Below are positions 33,899-43,031 of a DNA stretch of 64,000 nucleotides, in pieces; the stretch's first letter is position 1, and every line of letters starts with the position of its first letter. The translations under genes and the position numbers were made by a program. The notes beneath the pieces are model-generated. The model did no database searches and was not told where the DNA came from. It was given only the letters and a program-made list of their open reading frames with translations. Origin of the DNA: Pseudomonadota bacterium (GTDB taxonomy: Bacteria > Pseudomonadota > Alphaproteobacteria > Micropepsales > Micropepsaceae); NCBI GenBank assembly GCA_021851325.1, contig JAJZDZ010000007.1, positions 62,001-126,000 of the forward strand, in the 5' to 3' direction.

Positions 33899-34749
33899 AA
33901 TGCTTGGGTCCCTTTCTTAGAATCCGGTCCAAAGACGGGTGGTGGGGGCTACAATCCAGATGCGCTTGGCTTCCAACATTTAGGTGACTGGGGACTGTTG
34001 TCACCAGGGGCGCAAGACAGTCGTCAGTCCGTGCCATCCTGAGCCACAACAGGCAACCGTCTTCAAACGCCGCGCGGTCCGTAGGCTGGGACGCTACGCG
34101 CGTGCTGCTTGCTGGTGATGCTATCCCCCAAAACTGTAATTGGCCGCCGCCCTCCGTTTTGCCGCCCACTTTTACGCCCGCGGACTCTGCCCTGAGTCGA
34201 CGCGCATGTGGAGGATTAGAACGGGGGAACCTTGCCAATGCCAGTGTAAGAAGTTTAGCGGCAACCAAAAGTTACGTCAAAGTAATCTGATCACGGGAAT
34301 GCAGTTTCCAACGGTCAGACGCCCGGTCGCGTGCTCCGGCCGGAGCGCGTCGCCCATTAGGGAGTGTGGCTGGACAAACTCGGGACGGGTGGCGAAGAAG
34401 CCCTATGGCTAACCCAGTATGATCCCGGCCGCGCATACACGTACGGCAAGAGGGGACTACCGAAAACTCGGGTTGGATCAGATAAAAGGTCGTGCAATGA
34501 AGACTACGTCCAATACATGTTCACAGTACATCCTTGAGTCTGACAAAACGTCACAAGACATTCTGTTACTGAGCTGGAAATGATAGATGAACATGGTAAT
34601 GATTGAAATGGAAATTATGGAATAGTTATAAGATATCTCACAATTAAAGTTATGAGAAATATAGATATTGACTAGAAAGAAATTATAACGTTTGAATACT
34701 TTAAGTTTATAATGAAATCACGTTACGAAAGTGAAAATGGGGCAGGGGG
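33899..34749. other. 850-bp non-coding region with an AT-rich block before the ABC genes
   Basis: No gene is supported. Bases about 34560-34735 are strikingly AT-rich against the high-GC surroundings and should hold the promoter of the ABC exporter. The first part holds the cytochrome promoter. Confidence 0.5.
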
Positions 34750-35487
34750 ATGGATGCGGCCTTAGATATACGTGGACTGCATAAAACTTTTGCACAGCCG
34801 GCAGTGATTGACTTGAGCTTATCGGTGGCCCCTGGGGAATTTTACGCTCTTCTGGGTCCCAATGGTGCGGGAAAGACCACGACCCTACGCATGGTAGTGG
34901 GGCTGCTTAAGCCAGATCGTGGCTCGATTTCCATTTTTGGAATTGACGCCCGATCTGCTCCGCTTGCTGCCAAGCGCATAACTGCCTGGCTTCCAGACGA
35001 ACCGATGATTTATGACAAGCTGACCCCTCTTGAATACCTCGAGTTCGTGGCCGGATTGTGGGCCGTTGAGGCGCGGGCGGCGCAGGATAGGGCAGAAGCA
35101 CTCTTACACGTGCTCGATCTTTGGGATCACCGCAATGAACGATGCGAGGGATTTTCCCGCGGCATGAAGCAAAAGACGGCCTTGGCTGGAGCACTGGTTC
35201 ATAATCCACGTCTTTTGATTCTTGACGAACCTCTCTCGGGTCTTGATGTGGCCATGGCGAAGCAGGTCAAGGAACTGCTTGTGCAGCGCGTGCGGGAGGG
35301 CGCGACGGTTATCCTCACCACCCATGTTCTGGAAATAGCAGAACGGTTGGCGGAACGCATTGGAATTATCAGCAAGGGTTGTCTTGTCATTGAGGGAACA
35401 CTTGAGCAGCTGCGTGCTCGCACCGGTCATTCAGGTTCAACTCTGGAGGATGTGTTCCTGCAGCTGACTGCCGGGGCTGTCGCGTGA
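34750..35487 (+). CDS. ABC transporter ATP-binding subunit
   Basis: The protein has 245 residues, the usual size. Walker A is GPNGAGKTTTLRMVVGLLKP (about residues 37-56). The signature region is CEGFSRGMKQKTALAGAL, a common variant of LSGGQ in export-type subunits. Walker B is LLILDEPLSGLD, followed by the switch His in ILTTHVLEIAERLA. It powers export by the permease encoded next, whose GTG start overlaps its stop (GTGA). The substrate is not evident. A very AT-rich region lies upstream. Confidence 0.92.
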   Translation: MDAALDIRGLHKTFAQPAVIDLSLSVAPGEFYALLGPNGAGKTTTLRMVVGLLKPDRGSISIFGIDARSAPLAAKRITAWLPDEPMIYDKLTPLEYLEFVAGLWAVEARAAQDRAEALLHVLDLWDHRNERCEGFSRGMKQKTALAGALVHNPRLLILDEPLSGLDVAMAKQVKELLVQRVREGATVILTTHVLEIAERLAERIGIISKGCLVIEGTLEQLRARTGHSGSTLEDVFLQLTAGAVA

Positions 35488-37028
35488 AGGAGACTGTTCC
35501 GGGGTCAAGTGTTTGGCTTCTTCGCTATGAACTCATTCAATATGTTCGCCAATCTCAGAAGAATGGAGTGAAAGCGAAGGCAATATTTTCTGGCATTATT
35601 TTGGCTATCATACTGTTTGTGGGCCTCCCCTTGGCGTTGGACCTGCGGCATGCATCCTTTTCTGCGAGCGTGCCTTTGATCCTTCTGTTAGACGTTATTG
35701 CCACGCTGCTATTTACCCTGATGCTCTCTCAGGGCCTGATGCAGGCAACATCGGCATTCTACGAGCGAGGTGATCTTGATCTGCTGTTGTCCTCACCGTT
35801 GCCACCGACGCGCATCCTTAGAATACGGTGGTTGGGCATCGCACTGGTTGTAGCGGGAGTATTTCTATTCATAGTTACGCCGTTTGTGTTACCAATCATG
35901 CTACTGGACCACTGGCAAGTGGTTGGCTCCTTTGCTGTCATAGCGGGATTGGCGCTTTCGGCGACTGCAACAGCGCTGCTTCTCGCTTCTGTCCTCATTC
36001 AGATTATCGGGCCACGCCGAACCCGGGTGGTAGCAGCAGTGCTGGCCTCTATGATTGGAATATCAATTTTTCTGGTATTGCAGGGCATAAACATTTTCAG
36101 CGTGCCGCTACATCCAGAAATCAGTGCAGCTCTAAGTTGGATGAGGTCTGCACACGCCCGTGCGATCTTCGGTCCATATGAACCATGGGCGTGGCCTGCC
36201 CGGGCGGCATTGGGGAGCGGGCTTTCGGTAATTGCCTTTCTTGGCTCGGCGAGTCTTTATTACCTGGCTGCAGTTCAGCTGGTTGGAAGGCGCTTTTCTA
36301 TCCTCGTTTCAGCAACAATAGGTTCCCAGTCCCGACATGTCAGGTCGTTGTCCACGTCAGTGCGGCAGTTCCGCAGTGGTCTTAAGGTAGTTCTTGTACA
36401 AAAGGAGCTGAGACTAATTAGGCGCTCTCCGGCGCTGCTGGCTCAAAACTTGCTGAGGCCTCTCTTTTTGTTGCCATCAATTTTAATCTTGGTAAAGAGT
36501 TTGTCCCATGGAAATGCTGTCGCCATTGGTTTGATGGTGGGTTTAATTACGCTTTCTGCCAGTTCTCTTGCGGGAGGTTTTGCTGGGATTGCGGCTTCAA
36601 TAGAAGACGCGCCGGATCTGATTGCTTCGGCGCCGGTGAGCTCAGATGATATGCGGCATGCCAAACTGATTTCGGCGCTGCTCCCGGTCGCTGTATTATG
36701 CTCGCCAGTGCTGGCGTTTCTGTGGTTTGAACCCCTCGCCAGTCTTGCAACTGTGTTTGGAATAGCTTTGGGAGCCCTAAGCGAGAGCTTAATTCAACTC
36801 TGGTATTGCCGGCCGGTAGCCACGAGGAAATTTGGCGTGCGTGGGACACGTTCGATCGTAGCAAACGTAGGTGGCTTGCTTAGTGGTATCGGATGGGCAA
36901 TGACTGCCGGATTGATTGCAGCCGGCTCGATCTGGTCAATCTTGACGGCCACTATTGCGGTATCTCTTGTGTTCATCTTGGCCATTAACTCTCATCCAGC
37001 GGGAAGAAAGTCGCAAGCGGGCGCTTAA
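35484..37028 (+). CDS. ABC transporter permease
   Basis: The protein has 514 residues and starts at GTG overlapping the ATPase stop. About ten to twelve hydrophobic segments are visible, e.g. AIFSGIILAIILFVGLPLAL, FIVTPFVLPIMLL and ALLPVAVLCSPVLAFLWF. A cytoplasmic segment holding LLLSSPLPPTRILRIRWLGI resembles ABC-type exporter permeases of the ABC-2 group that carry an SPL/SAPVS element; a second such element is LIASAPVSSDDMRHAKLI. Substrate unknown. The two-gene operon ends before a hairpin at 37117. Confidence 0.8.
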   Translation: MKETVPGSSVWLLRYELIQYVRQSQKNGVKAKAIFSGIILAIILFVGLPLALDLRHASFSASVPLILLLDVIATLLFTLMLSQGLMQATSAFYERGDLDLLLSSPLPPTRILRIRWLGIALVVAGVFLFIVTPFVLPIMLLDHWQVVGSFAVIAGLALSATATALLLASVLIQIIGPRRTRVVAAVLASMIGISIFLVLQGINIFSVPLHPEISAALSWMRSAHARAIFGPYEPWAWPARAALGSGLSVIAFLGSASLYYLAAVQLVGRRFSILVSATIGSQSRHVRSLSTSVRQFRSGLKVVLVQKELRLIRRSPALLAQNLLRPLFLLPSILILVKSLSHGNAVAIGLMVGLITLSASSLAGGFAGIAASIEDAPDLIASAPVSSDDMRHAKLISALLPVAVLCSPVLAFLWFEPLASLATVFGIALGALSESLIQLWYCRPVATRKFGVRGTRSIVANVGGLLSGIGWAMTAGLIAAGSIWSILTATIAVSLVFILAINSHPAGRKSQAGA

Positions 37029-37116
37029 GCCCGCCGAGGGCCACCACCAGGAACGGGATAAAACCGACGCATAAGGTATCGTACATAGGTTCGAGGGATA
37101 TTGGATTGACCGGACC

Positions 37117-37163
37117 AATCGATTAGTCAGATTTCTTCTGAAGAAAGACTACTTATCGATTTT
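37117..37163. terminator. Bidirectional terminator between converging genes
   Basis: A long imperfect hairpin: AATCGAT, TAGTC and TTTCTTC on the left pair with GAAGAAA, GACTA and ATCGATT on the right. It ends in TTTT (37160-37163). A second small hairpin (CAAGCCT/AGGCTTG) follows at 37178-37195. It lies between the ABC permease (+) and the kinase (-). Confidence 0.6.
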
Positions 37164-37214
37164 GAGGACGCTTTCGGCAAGCCTTTACAGGCTTGGTGTC
37201 AAGACCGGCATGCC

Positions 37215-38651
37215 CTAGGTTGCAAGCTCGAGGGTGCCAGATCCATTCGAACTGCTGGAACGAAAGCGGCTGACTTGTGTATTGTCTGCAAGCGCATGAA
37301 ACTGAACAATTACGCTGAGGCCTGGCCTATTATCCTCAAGCGTCAGATCAGCGCCGTGCAATTCGACTATAGCCGCAACAAGGCTGAGGCCAAGGCCACT
37401 ACCCGGCGTGGTGCGGCTTCTTTCCAGACGGTAGAAACGGCGAAGTACTGCCTGACGCTCGTTTTCAGGAATACCTGGACCGTTATCCGCGACGCGAAGG
37501 ACCGGGCCTTGAGTGCTGTGGGTGACGCTAACGGCGATTGTGGTGCCGGTTCCGGCGTGACAGATGGCATTTTCGATGAGGTTAACCAGCATCTGTGTCA
37601 AGAGCTCACGGTCTCCCTGAAAGGCAGAAGTGGGAACGGTCTGGACCGTGAGGTGGCATCCCGCATCTTCTGCTACTGGACCGTATGTCTGGGAAATTGA
37701 CTGCGCAAGCTGACAGAGATCTACCGCCTGAAAATTTGCCCTGCGGCTTCCGGATTCGATCTGCGCAATGCGCAGTATTGCAGCAAAGGTTTCCAGAATA
37801 GCATCATTTTGTTGTAGCGCCCGGTCGATGGCCTGGGCGTATTCATCGGTGGTCTGCGCGCTATGACGGGCCTCGTCGAGAATATGGCGCATTCGGCTCA
37901 GTGGTGTACGAAGATCATGAGCGATATCACTCGAAACCTGGTGCAAGGTTTCCATCAGGCCGCTAATACGGTCGAGCATTCGATTTAGCGTAGTCGACAG
38001 GCGATCGATGTCGTCATCAATTCCACGTAAAGGCATGCGACGCCGTATGTCACCGCCAATGATCGCCTCGGCCGTTCGCGTGATGGAGTCAATACGACCA
38101 AGAAATGCCGCACTGAGAGCCATCCCGCCAACAACTGCGAGGGTGAGCATGACAAGGAGGGCCCAGCCAAAAGTGGTCATAATCAATCGTCCCACTCTTT
38201 GGACTTTACCGATGTCATCGCCCACCATAAGCCAGCCGTCGTGTCCCAGGGGGATCGCATAGACTACGAGCTGTTCCAGGTGTCCGGGGGCTTCATCGCC
38301 GTCGGGAGGACCCTGCATCCGGTTCCACCCCGGATGGTTTGGCGGGTGGGGGAGGGTGCCATAAATGCGCGCGCCGCGGCGATCAAAGACGGTGTAATCC
38401 AGGCCACCAACGAGGCGACCGAGCTGGCGGGCACGGATGTCAGCCAGCATTTTGTGCATGCCACCGGTATCATAATCGACGGCGAGCTCTTTTGCTTCGG
38501 AGTAGATCCGTAACCGCGTTTGGCGGTCTAGAGCGGTGGTAGAAATCACGTAAACCACGGCCGCGAGCACGGTCACGGACACGGCGAACAGGATCACGTA
38601 AAGCGCGGCTAGCTTAAAGCTCGCGGAACGGAAAAGCCTAGGTTGGCGCAC
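37215..38651 (-). CDS. Sensor histidine kinase, two-component system
   Basis: I chose GTG 38651 (VRQPRLFRSASFKLAALYV), which overlaps the response-regulator stop by 14 bases; the product has 478 residues. Upstream starts would read far into the regulator gene. A first transmembrane segment (LAALYVILFAVSVTVLAAVV), a periplasmic part, a second (WALLVMLTLAVVGGMALSAA) and a HAMP linker are followed by the H-box SDIAHDLRTPLSRM, the N-box LIENAICHA, and DNGPGIPENE and GSGLGLSLVAAI. The signal is unknown. It pairs with the regulator gene just upstream. Confidence 0.9.
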   Translation of the reverse strand: MRQPRLFRSASFKLAALYVILFAVSVTVLAAVVYVISTTALDRQTRLRIYSEAKELAVDYDTGGMHKMLADIRARQLGRLVGGLDYTVFDRRGARIYGTLPHPPNHPGWNRMQGPPDGDEAPGHLEQLVVYAIPLGHDGWLMVGDDIGKVQRVGRLIMTTFGWALLVMLTLAVVGGMALSAAFLGRIDSITRTAEAIIGGDIRRRMPLRGIDDDIDRLSTTLNRMLDRISGLMETLHQVSSDIAHDLRTPLSRMRHILDEARHSAQTTDEYAQAIDRALQQNDAILETFAAILRIAQIESGSRRANFQAVDLCQLAQSISQTYGPVAEDAGCHLTVQTVPTSAFQGDRELLTQMLVNLIENAICHAGTGTTIAVSVTHSTQGPVLRVADNGPGIPENERQAVLRRFYRLERSRTTPGSGLGLSLVAAIVELHGADLTLEDNRPGLSVIVQFHALADNTQVSRFRSSSSNGSGTLELAT

Positions 38652-39315
38652 GTAAACTGTATCCTGCACCACGAATGGTTTGAATGAGTTCTGGATGCCG
38701 ACCACGATCGACTTTGGAGCGCAGCCGGCTGATGTGAGTTTCCACCACGTTGGTCTTGGGGTCAAAGTGGAATTCCCAGACCCCTTCGAGCAGCATGGTT
38801 CGGGTCACGATCTGGTCTGCGTGACGCATCAAAAATTCAAGCAGCTGGAATTCTCTTGGCTGCAGGTCGATAACCTCGCCGCCACGCGTAACCCTGCGCC
38901 TAAGCAGGTCGACCTTCAGATCGCCAACCTGCAGTGTGGTCTGGACCTGGGCTGGAGGAGGGCGTCTGGCCAGGGCGTTGAGCCGGGCTAGCAATTCGGA
39001 AAACGCGAAAGGCTTGACGAGATAGTCATCTGCACCGGCGTTCAGACCCTCAACTCGGTCGTCAATGCCGGAAAGTGTGGTCAGCAATAGGATAGGGGCA
39101 GCATGTCCGGTACCCCGCAGGGTCTTAACAAGGGCTAGTCCGTCCATCCCCGGTAACATACGATCCACAATGAGCACATCATGATGCGATTGTGTCGCCA
39201 ACAAGAGGCCCTCGCGTCCAGTCGCTGCGTGGTTGACGACATGCCCGTGTTCCTTCAGGCTCCGACTGATATACGCCGCTGTTTCGGTATCGTCTTCCAC
39301 CAATAATACGATCAT
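38638..39315 (-). CDS. OmpR-family response regulator
   Basis: The protein has 225 residues. The receiver domain has the acidic pair in LLVEDDTETAAYI, the phospho-acceptor Asp in VLIVDRMLPGMDG (about residue 51) and Lys in DDYLVKPF. The winged-helix domain reads REFQLLEFLMRHADQIVTRT, HFDPKTNVVETHISRLRSKV and IRGAGYSLRAPT, of the OmpR/PhoB type. It is the first gene of the pair with the kinase and is divergent from the GT2-GtrA gene at 39449, with 133 bp between. Confidence 0.93.
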   Translation of the reverse strand: MIVLLVEDDTETAAYISRSLKEHGHVVNHAATGREGLLLATQSHHDVLIVDRMLPGMDGLALVKTLRGTGHAAPILLLTTLSGIDDRVEGLNAGADDYLVKPFAFSELLARLNALARRPPPAQVQTTLQVGDLKVDLLRRRVTRGGEVIDLQPREFQLLEFLMRHADQIVTRTMLLEGVWEFHFDPKTNVVETHISRLRSKVDRGRHPELIQTIRGAGYSLRAPT

Positions 39316-39448
39316 GGCAGTTCTCGGTCGCGGAACCTTCTGATAAGAGCAGCAGCCCGGTGTTCGGAAAATATACAGATTGCCAATCTTGGCGTGAGGG
39401 CCCGGCTCAACTCAATCTTGGTCTTAGCCGGGTCGATCCGCGGTAGTT

Positions 39449-40636
39449 ATGTCATTTCAGTCAGTGGTTTCAAAAGGGATGGACACGGTCCTGATAGAAG
39501 ATGGGGCTCCTCAGCGAAGCGTAGCAGAGGTGCCGGCGTCGCAGGCAGTAATCGAGCTTTCTATCGTAGTGCCGACTTTTTGCGAAGCCGAAAATGTCGC
39601 CGTCTTGGTAACGAAAGTCGAGGCGGCGCTTTGTGATCGCCGCTGGGAAATCATCTTTGTTGATGACGATTCTTCGGATCATACCGCCGAACGCGCCAAG
39701 GCTATTGCCGCGCTGGATCGGCGGGTGCGATGCATTCGCAGAGTTGGCCGCCGTGGTCTGGCGGGAGCCTGTATAGAGGGCATTCTGTCGTCGGCAGCCC
39801 CCTTCGTGGCAGTCATGGACGCCGATCTCCAACATGATGAGACCCTGCTACCACGGATGCTTGGCCGGCTAGAGGGCGGTGAGGTCGATCTTGTTGCTGC
39901 TACCCGCTATGCCGGTGAAGGGGCAGGTGCAGACGGGCTGGCCACGGCGCGGCGTAACCAGCTTAGCCGGATTGCCAACGCGAGCGTTCAGCGGCTTCTG
40001 GCGGTACGTCTTTCCGATCCCATGAGCGGGTTCTTCATGCTGCGGCGTCGGGTCGTGGAGGATCACGCCAGCGCCCTGAGCGCCGATGGGTTTAAAATCC
40101 TGCTCGACATCGTTGCCACGGCTGGAGCGCAGTTGCGCGTTGGGGAGGAGCCCTATCGGTTTCGCCCGCGGCATGCCGGCAAGAGCAAATTTGATACCCG
40201 CACCGCGATCGAATTTGCCGGGCTGGTGCTCAGCAAGGTGAGTTTCGGGGTGTTCAGTCCGCGCTTTCTTGTCTATGCGCTTGTTGGGGCCACCGGGCTT
40301 GGGGTGCATATGCTGGCGCTGCTGGGCTATCTGGCGGTCGATGGCAACAGGTTTGCTCCCGCCCAGCTGTTTGCCACGGGCATGGCGATTACCAACAATT
40401 ATGTTCTCAATAACCTCCTGACCTGGCGCGACCGCCGGCTCCGGGGGTGGCAAATGCTGCGCGGCTTTGCCGGCTTTTGCGTGATCAGCACCGCGGGGGC
40501 GGTGGCCAATATCGGTGTTGCCGAGTGGCTCTTTGCCCAGGAGCCAAAATGGTGGCTGGCTGGCTTGGCAGGGGCAGTCATGGGCGCGGTCTGGAATTAC
40601 TCCATGTCAAGCCGGCTTGTCTGGCAGAGCCGCTGA
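39449..40636 (+). CDS. GT2 glycosyltransferase fused to a GtrA-like membrane domain
   Basis: The protein has 395 residues. Residues about 33-260 are a dolichol-phosphate-mannose-synthase-type GT2 domain: LSIVVPTFCEAENVAVLV, the nucleotide-binding VDDDSSDHTAE and the metal motif VMDADLQHDETLL. From about residue 270 a GtrA domain with four hydrophobic helices follows (FLVYALVGATGLGVHMLALL, FATGMAITNNYVLNNLLTW). This fusion transfers a sugar to a polyprenyl phosphate or flips it for envelope glycan or lipid-A modification. An ATG at 39479 is an alternative start. PAP2 and methyltransferase genes follow, suggesting an envelope block. Confidence 0.85.
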   Translation: MSFQSVVSKGMDTVLIEDGAPQRSVAEVPASQAVIELSIVVPTFCEAENVAVLVTKVEAALCDRRWEIIFVDDDSSDHTAERAKAIAALDRRVRCIRRVGRRGLAGACIEGILSSAAPFVAVMDADLQHDETLLPRMLGRLEGGEVDLVAATRYAGEGAGADGLATARRNQLSRIANASVQRLLAVRLSDPMSGFFMLRRRVVEDHASALSADGFKILLDIVATAGAQLRVGEEPYRFRPRHAGKSKFDTRTAIEFAGLVLSKVSFGVFSPRFLVYALVGATGLGVHMLALLGYLAVDGNRFAPAQLFATGMAITNNYVLNNLLTWRDRRLRGWQMLRGFAGFCVISTAGAVANIGVAEWLFAQEPKWWLAGLAGAVMGAVWNYSMSSRLVWQSR

Positions 40637-40729
40637 CCCGGGCGAAAGCATCGGAAATGGGATTTCGCCCACGCGGCCGATCAGCTATATCGCTTCACTA
40701 ACCACGTTGTTATTTGTCCGGAGTCATTG

Positions 40730-41314
40730 ATGTTTGCCAAGCGCCTGGCCGCCGTCTCGACGCTCGCCCTTGCCGTAGCCCTGCCGCTGCGGGCCCAGGC
40801 CGCAACCACCCCGGCCCCCGTCATTAAGGTCTATGGCAATCCTACAATTACCAATGCGGGAAAGATCCTGCGCTTCGCCTTGCCAGCAGCAGCGGCTGGA
40901 ATTGCCTTGTGGAAAAACGATTACAACGGCTTCTATCAGCTGGCGGCCTCCTACATCACGACCATTGGTATCACCTACGGCTTAAAGCACGTGATTCGCG
41001 AGCAGAGGCCGGATCATTCCAACTGGCAGTCTATGCCTTCAGATTCTTCGGCCAGTGCGTCCGCCGGCGCAGCCTTCCTCTGGCGCCGCTATGGCTGGAA
41101 ATATGGCATTCCGGCAGAGGCGCTGTCGGTATTCGTGGGTTATTCGCGTACGCAGGCCCATCTGCACCACTGGTATGACATTATTGCGGGGGATGCGGTG
41201 GCATGGGGTGTGAACATGCTGTTCGTGACGCATTATCATCCGGACAACCGCTATCACATCGGTTTTGGCGCCAGTCCGAATGGCGTGAGTGTAAACTTTG
41301 CGATGAACATGTGA
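40730..41314 (+). CDS. PAP2-family phosphatase with an unusual active-site motif
   Basis: I chose ATG 40730, with GGAG 6 bases upstream; the product has 194 residues. It has a signal or anchor at the start (LAAVSTLALAVALPLRAQA). PAP2 motif 1 is KHVIREQRP and motif 3 is SRTQAHLHHWYD. Motif 2, normally PSGH, reads PSDS (SMPSDSSASA), so the acid/base histidine is absent at that place. It acts on lipid phosphates such as undecaprenyl-PP or phosphatidate if active. The product is likely periplasmic or membrane-bound. It follows the GT2-GtrA gene by 93 bp. Confidence 0.75.
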   Translation: MFAKRLAAVSTLALAVALPLRAQAATTPAPVIKVYGNPTITNAGKILRFALPAAAAGIALWKNDYNGFYQLAASYITTIGITYGLKHVIREQRPDHSNWQSMPSDSSASASAGAAFLWRRYGWKYGIPAEALSVFVGYSRTQAHLHHWYDIIAGDAVAWGVNMLFVTHYHPDNRYHIGFGASPNGVSVNFAMNM

Positions 41315-41341
41315 TTGACCATTTCCGGGTACGGACGGGTT

Positions 41342-41980
41342 ATGGATCTCACCATCACGCCGGCACCAAAACCGAACATTGATCTTATCCTCGATGTATT
41401 CGAACGGGGCATCGTTATCGGCCTCTTCATTAGTCTGTGTCTGAACCTCGGCCGGGATTTCCTGCTACATGGACATATTGTATCGCTGCTCTTTGTAATT
41501 GGCGAAAGCATCCCTGTTGCACTTATTCTGGTGCGTCGGCCGGCGCGGCCATTGAGCCAACGTCCGCGTGATTGGGTTCTGACCTTGATCGGTACCTGTC
41601 TTCCGCTTCTGGTACACGCTGGTGGCCCGGCGGTGATGGCGCCGGTTGTCTGCGGGCTTATCATTCTTCTGGGGTTTGCTATCCAGGTGGCAGCCAAGAT
41701 CTCGCTGGGACGGAGCTTTGGGCTCGTGCCCGCCATTCGGGGCGTCAAAGGTGGCGGGCTATACCGCTTAGTCCGGCATCCTATCTATGCTGGCTATGTT
41801 TTGATGGATGTGGGATTTCTGCTTGCCAATGCGAGCGCATGGAATATGGCGCTGTACATCATTGCCTATAGTGCACAACTGGGACGTCTCTTTGCCGAGG
41901 AGCAATTGCTAATGGAAGATGCGGACTACCGCGCCTATGCTGCGCAGACGCGCTGGCGGATGGTGCCCGGCGTGTTTTGA
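41342..41980 (+). CDS. Isoprenylcysteine carboxyl methyltransferase-like membrane protein
   Basis: I chose ATG 41342 (MDLTITPAPKPNIDL); a TTG at 41315 directly after the PAP2 stop is the alternative. The product has 212 residues with several hydrophobic helices. The C-terminal ICMT/PEMT signature is present: YRLVRHPIYAGYVLMDVGF and the EEQLLMEDADYRAYAAQ tail with RWRMVPGVF. Bacterial relatives methylate lipids or have unknown substrates. It forms a run with the GT2 and PAP2 genes. Confidence 0.75.
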   Translation: MDLTITPAPKPNIDLILDVFERGIVIGLFISLCLNLGRDFLLHGHIVSLLFVIGESIPVALILVRRPARPLSQRPRDWVLTLIGTCLPLLVHAGGPAVMAPVVCGLIILLGFAIQVAAKISLGRSFGLVPAIRGVKGGGLYRLVRHPIYAGYVLMDVGFLLANASAWNMALYIIAYSAQLGRLFAEEQLLMEDADYRAYAAQTRWRMVPGVF

Positions 41981-42033
41981 GGCCCACTCCTGCCAGGCGT
42001 TGGCCGGGTAACGACCTTGTTGGAGATGCAAAC

Positions 42034-42423
42034 ATGTTGATTCGCGCCTGTATGGCAAAAATACATAGGGCGACGGTAACCCAGGCTGAACTCGATTATG
42101 TGGGCTCAATCACCATTGATGCAGCGCTCCTGGAAGCCAGTGGTATCCAGCCTTACCAATATGTGAACATTACCAGCCTCGCCAACGGAGCCTACTGGCA
42201 GACCTACGTGATCGAGGGCACACGCGGGGAGGGTGTCATCTGCCTCAATGGCTCGCCGGCTCGTCATTTTCATCCTGGCGACAAGGTAATCATTCTGGCT
42301 GAGGCTTGGCTTGAACCCAAAGAGATGCCCGAGCTCAATCCCGTGGTGGTTTTTGTCGATGACAAGAATCAGATCACGGAGGTCAAGCGTCACCGCCTGG
42401 TGCCTCGGGGCCAGCATCTTTGA
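42034..42423 (+). CDS. panD: Aspartate 1-decarboxylase (pantothenate pathway)
   Basis: The product has 129 residues from ATG 42034, with GGAG 8 bases upstream; an in-frame start at 41977 lies before it but adds a non-conserved leader. PanD makes beta-alanine for CoA synthesis. The self-cleavage site is Gly24-Ser25 in DYVGSITID, where Ser25 becomes the pyruvoyl group. Lys9 (MAKIHRATVT) and the ITIDAALLEASGI and GEGVICLNGSPARHF blocks are conserved. The start overlaps none of its neighbours. The next gene follows after 113 bp. Confidence 0.92.
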   Translation: MLIRACMAKIHRATVTQAELDYVGSITIDAALLEASGIQPYQYVNITSLANGAYWQTYVIEGTRGEGVICLNGSPARHFHPGDKVIILAEAWLEPKEMPELNPVVVFVDDKNQITEVKRHRLVPRGQHL

Positions 42424-42536
42424 GAGCTGTCTGCTGCAGGGGGGCGGGGACTCACCTGGTATGGATACGGTGGCTTTTCCGCCAGCTGCGGGCATGGCAT
42501 GGTCGTGTCTGGTCTATTTGTTTAAGAGGATTTTGC

Positions 42537-43031
42537 ATGAAGCGAGCCCCCCTTGCTGCCGGCAGCGTCCTGCTGGCTCTAGGTCTGGCGCCAATGGCCC
42601 AGGCTGCCCACGGCACTGCCGGGCTATGGCGTGTCACCGTTAGCGTCAATGAGCCGGCAAACGCGTTTCTGACCCCTCAGCAACGGGCGCAGATGCGCGC
42701 CCATGGCATCGATATTCTGGGGCCCAATTCCATTGCCGCGGACCACTGCATGACCGAAGCCGAAGTGATGTCGAACCGACTCAGCAAGTCTGAGGACGTG
42801 GCCGGTTGCAGCCTGCAACATCAATCTGCCGACGGAGCGACCTTGCGGGGCACTCTCGTTTGCATGGAGGAACCCAAGGGGACCGGTCACCTCCAGATCA
42901 CTTATGCCAATCCCAAGCACTATACCGGTTCCATGGACTTCAGCGGCATGGCGCATGGCCAACGGGTTCATCTCACTTACCGCTACGATGGCCGCTGGCT
43001 GTCTTCCAAATGCGGCAAGATTAAGCATTGA
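42537..43031 (+). CDS. Secreted DUF3617-like protein
   Basis: I chose ATG 42537, with GAGG upstream; the product has 164 residues. Upstream in-frame starts (42420) give an implausible leader. A signal peptide (RAPLAAGSVLLALGLAPMAQA) is followed by HGTAGLWRVTVSV, CMTEAEVMSNRL, and a four-cysteine pattern (DHCMTE, GCSLQH, LVCMEE, SKCGK) typical of DUF3617 periplasmic proteins with likely disulfides. Function is unknown. Its stop overlaps the putative start of the sirtuin. Confidence 0.7.
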   Translation: MKRAPLAAGSVLLALGLAPMAQAAHGTAGLWRVTVSVNEPANAFLTPQQRAQMRAHGIDILGPNSIAADHCMTEAEVMSNRLSKSEDVAGCSLQHQSADGATLRGTLVCMEEPKGTGHLQITYANPKHYTGSMDFSGMAHGQRVHLTYRYDGRWLSSKCGKIKH

